From contig NZ_JALXKS010000040.1 of NCBI RefSeq assembly GCF_025144725.1, forward strand, positions 1 through 28,135: a stretch of DNA of 28,135 nucleotides. The letters run 5' to 3'. Of this stretch, positions 23,721 to 28,135 are shown in pieces. The translations under genes were made by a program, and so were the position numbers. Source of the stretch: Brevibacterium sp. p3-SID960 (lineage in GTDB: Bacteria; Actinomycetota; Actinomycetes; Actinomycetales; Brevibacteriaceae). The notes under the pieces are model-generated. The model worked only from the letters and a program-made list of their open reading frames with translations. It made no database searches and was not told the DNA's origin. Positions within the stretch are counted from its first letter, which is position 1. Each line of letters begins with the position of its first letter.

Positions 23721-24761
23721 ATGCCGCTGACCCGCCTGCCCATCCTCGACCTGTCCCGCGCCGACGATCCGCAGCTGGCCGCTGACTTCCGCCGCCAGCT
23801 GCGCGAGGTCACCCACTCGATCGGGTTCTTCTACCTCACCGGCCACGGCATCCCCGCCGCAGACTTCACCGCCCTGCTTGAGACCGCTGAGCGTTTCTTC
23901 GCCCTGCCCGAGGCGGACAAGCTCGCCATCGAGAACACCCGCTCCCCGCACTTCCGCGGCTACACCCGCACCGGCGGCGAGCGCACCCAGGGCCTGGTCG
24001 ACTGGCGCGAGCAGATCGACATCGGCCCACACCGCGCACCGGTCGCCGAACCGCTGCACGCCTACGACCGGCTCACCGGCCCGAACCTCTACCCGGACGC
24101 CCTGCCGGAGCTGAGGGCCGTCACCGACGCCTGGCACACCCAGCTGAGCGCGGTCGCAGCCCGGCTGCTGTCCGAATGGGCGCTGAGCCTCGGCCAGCCG
24201 GCTGACTTCTTCGCACCGGCCTTCGCCGAAGACCCCGAATCCTTCATCAAGATCATCCGCTACCCGGCACCCGAGCCGACCGCCGCCTCGGACACGGCCC
24301 CCGAGGACATCACCCAGGGCGTCGGCGCGCACCGCGACGGCGGGGTGCTCACCCTGTTGTACCCGCAACCGGGGACCACCGGGCTGCAGGTGCTGCATGA
24401 GGACCGGTGGATCGACGTCGAACCGATCGAGAACACCTTCGTCGTCAACATCGGCAAGCTGCTCGAGGTCGCCACCGGCGGCTATCTGCGCGCCACCGTC
24501 CACCGCGTGCTGCCGACCGCACCGGGTGCGGACCGGATCTCGGTGCCGTTCTTCTACAACCCCGCCCTGCGCGCCAGCCTGCCCGAGGTGACCCTGCCTG
24601 CCGAACTGGCCCCATCGGCGCGCGGGGTGAGCGCTGATGAGCGCGACACGCTGCATGCCGTCTACGGGGAGAACGCCCTGGCCTCTCGGCTGCGCTCCCA
24701 CCCCGACGTCGCCGCACTCCACCACCCCGATCTACTGACTGCCGCGCCGGGTACCCAGTGA
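23721..24761 (+). CDS. 2-oxoglutarate/Fe(II)-dependent oxygenase of the isopenicillin N synthase family
   Basis: This is a 346-residue protein. The N-terminal DIOX_N region begins LPILDLSRADD and includes GFFYLTGHGIP; the C-terminal oxygenase domain carries the iron triad His204-x-Asp206 (GAHRDGG) and His261 (ATVHRVL). Arg272 and Ser274 in RISVPFF match the 2-oxoglutarate-binding RxS motif. Such enzymes hydroxylate, desaturate or cyclise small molecules; the substrate cannot be predicted. The start is ATG at 23721 with AGGAG at 23711-23715. The stop overlaps the metF GTG as GTGA, so it is the first gene of a coupled operon with metF and metE. That context suggests work on a sulfur or one-carbon metabolite (inference). 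Confidence 0.9.
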   Translation: MPLTRLPILDLSRADDPQLAADFRRQLREVTHSIGFFYLTGHGIPAADFTALLETAERFFALPEADKLAIENTRSPHFRGYTRTGGERTQGLVDWREQIDIGPHRAPVAEPLHAYDRLTGPNLYPDALPELRAVTDAWHTQLSAVAARLLSEWALSLGQPADFFAPAFAEDPESFIKIIRYPAPEPTAASDTAPEDITQGVGAHRDGGVLTLLYPQPGTTGLQVLHEDRWIDVEPIENTFVVNIGKLLEVATGGYLRATVHRVLPTAPGADRISVPFFYNPALRASLPEVTLPAELAPSARGVSADERDTLHAVYGENALASRLRSHPDVAALHHPDLLTAAPGTQ

Positions 24762-25744
24762 GCACGATCTCCGCCTCAGCACCCCTCGATGCCTGCTCGC
24801 CGGCCACCGCACCCGAGGCCGGTGTCCCCGCAGGGACGTCCGGGACCCGGTTGGCGCTGTCCTTCGAAGCCATGCCCCCGCGCAGTGCCGCCCAGCAGCA
24901 GCGCTCCGGTGCGCTGCTGGAGCTGCTGGCCTCCTACGACCCCGACTACCTCGCCGTCACCTCGGCGGTGGGCACCGGCTGGTCGGCGGGGACGGCGGCC
25001 TTCATCGAGCAGCTGGCCGCAACCACCCGGCTGCGTCCGCTGGCCCACCTGACGTGCACCGCAGCCCCGCGTAGGGAGCTGACCGAGTGGATCGAGCGGT
25101 TCATCGACGCCGGGGTGCGCGGGTTCCTCGCCGTCCGCGGAGACCTGGCAGCCGGGCAATCGGCTCCCCCGCGCGGGCACCTCGCGCACGCCGATGCGCT
25201 CGTGGCACTGCTGCGGGAGGTCGAGCGCGGCCAAGTCGCCCGGCTGTGCGGCGGCCGGCTGGCGATCGGGGTGGCGGCCTACCCGAGCGGGCATCCCGAG
25301 TCACGGCACCCGGCGGAAGACATCGACGTGTTGGCCGCCAAGCAGCGCAACGGCGCCGACTTCGCCATCACGCAGCTGTTCTTCGACCCCGCCCTCATCA
25401 CTGCTGTCGCCGACCGTGCACGGCTGGCCGGCGTCACCCTGCCGATCATCCCCGGGATCATGCCGATCACCGGCACCGCGCGCCTGCAGCGGATGTGTCG
25501 GCTCTCCGGGCTCACGCCACCGCCGCGCATCTCCCAGGCGCTGGCCGCAGCCCGCAGCCCAGCCGAGGAGTACGACATCGGCCTGGACCTCACCGCCGAT
25601 TTCGTCGACGAGCTCATCGCCGCCGGGGTGCCGGGCCTGCACTTCTACACCTTCAACGACCCGACGACCATCACCGAGCTGCTCTCCCGCCTGCGACCAG
25701 CCACCCTCTCCCGGCTGGCCGCCGACCGAAAGGACTTCCCGTGA
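24758..25744 (+). CDS. metF: MetF, methylenetetrahydrofolate reductase (divergent)
   Basis: This 328-residue flavoprotein should reduce methylene-THF to methyl-THF, the methyl donor for MetE. Family landmarks are SFEAMPPRS (with the conserved Glu), AHLTC, RGD, GADFAITQLFFD, IIPGIMPIT and LHFYTFN. The segment usually reading VTYGAGG is VTSAVGTGW here, a clear departure near the flavin site, and about 30 low-complexity residues precede the barrel. The start is GTG at 24758 with a GTGA overlap to the oxygenase, and its stop overlaps the metE GTG in the same way, giving fixed stoichiometry with MetE. The barrel as a whole fits MetF, but the altered motif leaves slight doubt about activity. Confidence 0.88.
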   Translation: MSTISASAPLDACSPATAPEAGVPAGTSGTRLALSFEAMPPRSAAQQQRSGALLELLASYDPDYLAVTSAVGTGWSAGTAAFIEQLAATTRLRPLAHLTCTAAPRRELTEWIERFIDAGVRGFLAVRGDLAAGQSAPPRGHLAHADALVALLREVERGQVARLCGGRLAIGVAAYPSGHPESRHPAEDIDVLAAKQRNGADFAITQLFFDPALITAVADRARLAGVTLPIIPGIMPITGTARLQRMCRLSGLTPPPRISQALAAARSPAEEYDIGLDLTADFVDELIAAGVPGLHFYTFNDPTTITELLSRLRPATLSRLAADRKDFP

Positions 25745-28110
25745 CCGCCTCACCGAAGTGTTCGTTCCCGCCTGCGACCGCCACCGGGCTGCCGCGCATC
25801 GGCCCGCGCCGCGAACTCAAGCGCGCCCTCGAAGCGCTGTGGGCCGGCACCATCGACGAAGCCTCTTACGCCGATGCCGCCCACAGTCTGCGAGTGGGCG
25901 CTTATGAGCGGCAGCGCGAGCTCGGCCTGACCGCCGACTATGCGATCCCCGGCGACTTCTCCGCCTACGACCAGGTCCTCGACGCTGCCATCACCACCGG
26001 CATCGTCGGTGAGGACCCGTCCGGCACCGACCTGGGCGAGTACTTCGCTCTGGCCCGCGGCACCGCAGAGCACCCGCCGCTGGAGATGACGAAGTGGTTC
26101 GACACGAACTACCACTACCTGGTGCCCGAAGTCGCCGATGAGCGCACCTTCACCGCCCGCCCGCAGCGTCTCCTCGACCTCGTCGCCGAGGCGCGGGAGG
26201 CCGGGCATCGGATCCGCCCGGTGCTGGTGGGTCCGGTGACCCTGCTGGCGCTGTCGAAGCCGACGGCTGGAGCAGAGCAGGCGCCGCTGGAGCGGCTCAA
26301 TGAGCTCGTCGAGGTCTACGCCGAACTTCTGGCTGCCCTGCATGCCGCCGGGGTCGAGTGGGTGCAGCTCGATGAGCCGATCCTGGTCACCGACCTCGAC
26401 GCGATCAGCGATGCTGAGCTGGCCGCCTGCGCCGGTGACGCGCATGCCCGTCTGCTGTCAGCCGGTGAGCGCCCGCAGGTGCTCATCACCGCGCCATATG
26501 GTGCGCTGCGGGCAGGACTTGAGACCCTGCTGGCCGCCGGGCCCGAGGCGCTGGGCGTCGACGTCTCGCCTGCCACCCGGGCCGCGGACCCCGGTTGGCT
26601 GGCCCGCCTGCAGACAGCGGACTTCGGCACCACCCGGCTGGTGGCAGGGGTGGTCGACGGCCGAAACATCTGGGCTGCCGACCTGGCTGCCGAGCTCAAG
26701 GTGCTCGCCGGGCTGCAGGACGGTGGTCGTGATGTATCGGTCTCGACCTCGACCTCGCTGCTGCATGTCCCCTACACGGTGGCCGCCGAGACCCGGCTGC
26801 CGGTCGATGTGGCCGGCTGGCTGTCCTTCGCCGCTGAGAAGCTCACCGAGGTCGAGGCGCTCGCGGCGGCACTGGAGGCCCGCAGCAGCGGTGCTGACGA
26901 CCCGGCCGGTGTCCGTAAGCCCGCCTTCGACCGGTCGGCCCGGGCGGTGCGCACCCGCGCAGAATCCGCCCGCGTGCTCAACCCCGAGGTGCGTGCCCGG
27001 ACAGCTGCCATCGGTGAGCGCCGGGTGCGCAGTGGCAGCCTCGAAGAGCGCCGGCGAGCCCAGGGCGCACTCGGCCTGCCGGTGCTGCCGACGACGACGA
27101 TCGGCTCGTTCCCGCAGACGCCCGACGTGCGCCGAGCCCGGGCCGCGCTGCGCGATGAGCGCATCACCGAGGTGCAGTACCAGGCGACGATGCAGGCCGA
27201 GATCGCCGAGGTGGTGCGCCTGCAGGAGGAGCTCGGCTTCGATGTCATCGTCCACGGTGAGCCCGAGCGCAACGACATGGTGCAGTACTTCGCCGAGCAC
27301 CTGGCCGGCTTCGCGGTCACCGATCACGGCTGGGTGCAGTCCTACGGCAGCCGCTGCACCCGCCCGCCGATCCTGTTCGGCGACGTACACCGGCCGGCTC
27401 CGATCACGGTGCCGTGGTCGACCTTTGCCGCCAGCCTGACCGACAAACCGGTCAAGGGGATGCTCACCGGCCCGGTGACGATCCTGTCGTGGTCCTTTGT
27501 TCGCGATGACGTGCCGCTGTCGACTGCTGCTGAGCAGATCGGCCTGGCGCTCTCCGACGAGGTTGCCGAACTGGAGGCCGCCGGCATCCGGATCATCCAG
27601 ATCGACGAGCCGGCTCTGCGTGAGCTGCTGCCGCTGCGCGCCGATGCCCGGGACGCCTATCTGGAATGGGCGGTCGATGCGTTCCGGTTGGCCAGCATCG
27701 GTGTGGAGCCGGGCACGCAGATCCACACGCATCTGTGCTATTCGGAGTTCGAGCAGGTCATCGACGCCATCGATGCCCTCGATGCCGATGTCACGAGCAT
27801 CGAAGCCGCCCGTTCGCGCATGGAGCTGCTCGCCAGCCTCGACCCGACCGAGTTCGACCGCAGCGTCGGCCCGGGCGTTTACGATATCCACTCCCCGCGG
27901 GTGCCCTCGGTCGATGAGCTCATTGGCCTGCTGGAGGCGGCCCTGACCCACGTGCCGCGCCATCGCCTGTGGGTGAATCCTGACTGCGGACTCAAAACCC
28001 GCCGGTACGAGGAGGTCCGCCCGGCATTGGAGAACCTCATCGCCGCCCGTGACGCAGTGCGCGTTCGCGCCGCCGAGGAGGTTCCTGCGGCCACTGGTGC
28101 AGCCGTCTGA
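25741..28110 (+). CDS. metE: MetE, cobalamin-independent methionine synthase
   Basis: This 789-residue enzyme transfers the methyl group of methyl-THF polyglutamate to homocysteine, giving methionine without vitamin B12. The N-terminal barrel starts near LPRIGPRRELKRALEALW; the C-terminal catalytic barrel begins at LPTTTIGSFPQTPDVRRAR. Zinc ligands are visible: His664 and Cys666 in HTHLCYSEF, a Glu in DVTSIEAARS, and Cys749 in NPDCGLKTR; QIDEPALRE carries an active-site Asp. The length is standard for MetE. The frame is open back to 25087, but that upstream part lies inside metF in another frame; GTG 25741 overlaps the metF stop (GTGA) and begins the homologous sequence. The final 25 bases of the window hold no recognised feature. 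Confidence 0.97.
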   Translation: MTASPKCSFPPATATGLPRIGPRRELKRALEALWAGTIDEASYADAAHSLRVGAYERQRELGLTADYAIPGDFSAYDQVLDAAITTGIVGEDPSGTDLGEYFALARGTAEHPPLEMTKWFDTNYHYLVPEVADERTFTARPQRLLDLVAEAREAGHRIRPVLVGPVTLLALSKPTAGAEQAPLERLNELVEVYAELLAALHAAGVEWVQLDEPILVTDLDAISDAELAACAGDAHARLLSAGERPQVLITAPYGALRAGLETLLAAGPEALGVDVSPATRAADPGWLARLQTADFGTTRLVAGVVDGRNIWAADLAAELKVLAGLQDGGRDVSVSTSTSLLHVPYTVAAETRLPVDVAGWLSFAAEKLTEVEALAAALEARSSGADDPAGVRKPAFDRSARAVRTRAESARVLNPEVRARTAAIGERRVRSGSLEERRRAQGALGLPVLPTTTIGSFPQTPDVRRARAALRDERITEVQYQATMQAEIAEVVRLQEELGFDVIVHGEPERNDMVQYFAEHLAGFAVTDHGWVQSYGSRCTRPPILFGDVHRPAPITVPWSTFAASLTDKPVKGMLTGPVTILSWSFVRDDVPLSTAAEQIGLALSDEVAELEAAGIRIIQIDEPALRELLPLRADARDAYLEWAVDAFRLASIGVEPGTQIHTHLCYSEFEQVIDAIDALDADVTSIEAARSRMELLASLDPTEFDRSVGPGVYDIHSPRVPSVDELIGLLEAALTHVPRHRLWVNPDCGLKTRRYEEVRPALENLIAARDAVRVRAAEEVPAATGAAV

Positions 28111-28135
28111 CCTCGGACGGCGACCCGTCCATGAT

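Noticed and set aside
25087..25740. N-terminal extension of metE by 218 codons
   Set aside because: This stretch is metF coding sequence read in another frame. MetE homology and the GTGA overlap place the start at 25741.
1..28135. Prophage, transposon or CRISPR sequences
   Set aside because: No integrase, transposase, terminal inverted repeats or regularly spaced repeat array was found; the inserted methyltransferase pair has no recognisable mobile-element borders.

Overview
This window is from a high-GC actinomycete chromosome. The evidence is strong G/C bias at third codon positions, GTG starts, long antisense shadow ORFs, and a gene order known from the origin-proximal cell-wall and kinase locus of Actinomycetota. 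The order pstP-rodA-pbpA-pknA-pknB, then convergent trpG, a DUF881 gene and crgA, with rhomboid and cyclophilin genes nearby, matches the Mycobacterium tuberculosis Rv0009-Rv0018 region. A class E sortase and a small membrane protein between trpG and the DUF881 gene suggest a Micrococcales-type genome. Brevibacterium is my best guess for genus, at low confidence.

Layout. (1) 1-7407, plus strand: 3' end of the PP2C phosphatase pstP, then rodA (SEDS glycosyltransferase), pbpA (transpeptidase), and the Ser/Thr kinases pknA and pknB. The first four are joined by 4-bp start/stop overlaps. (2) 7550-10219, minus strand: DUF881 gene, class E sortase, 76-residue membrane protein and trpG/pabA, each start overlapping the previous stop by one base. 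(3) 10458-13119, plus strand: a gamma-type N6-adenine DNA methyltransferase and an overlapping gene that looks like a PD-(D/E)xK endonuclease. I read this as a restriction-modification pair set into the conserved locus. (4) 13270-15933: crgA with an unusually long N-terminal tail, a YczE-like membrane protein, then on the minus strand a rhomboid protease and a cyclophilin. (5) 16127-17023: a single-pass membrane protein of unknown function. (6) 17207-19546: one ORF joining a NERD nuclease domain, a UvrD-like SF1 helicase and a complete maltose/galactoside-type O-acetyltransferase. (7) 19628-23559: an FtsX/MacB-type ABC exporter (minus) divergent from a NarL-type two-component system (plus). 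(8) 23721-28110: a 2-oxoglutarate/Fe(II) oxygenase, a divergent metF and metE (cobalamin-independent methionine synthase), all translationally coupled.

How the parts work together. Block 1 and crgA form the core septal and elongation machinery: RodA polymerises glycan, PbpA cross-links it, PknA/PknB sense the wall and phosphorylate targets, PstP reverses this, and CrgA tethers divisome proteins. The sortase probably processes or anchors surface proteins. MetF and MetE supply methyl-THF and methionine, and the role of their coupled oxygenase is unknown. The ABC exporter with the adjacent kinase and regulator resembles a cell-envelope stress or export module.

The items most worth a second look are the NERD-helicase-acetyltransferase fusion, the inserted methylase/nuclease pair, the oxygenase-metF-metE operon with three ATGACG boxes exactly 21 bp apart in its leader, and the extended CrgA. 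No rRNA, tRNA, CRISPR array or insertion sequence was recognised. No gene-free stretch exceeds 300 bases; the longest is 10220-10457.
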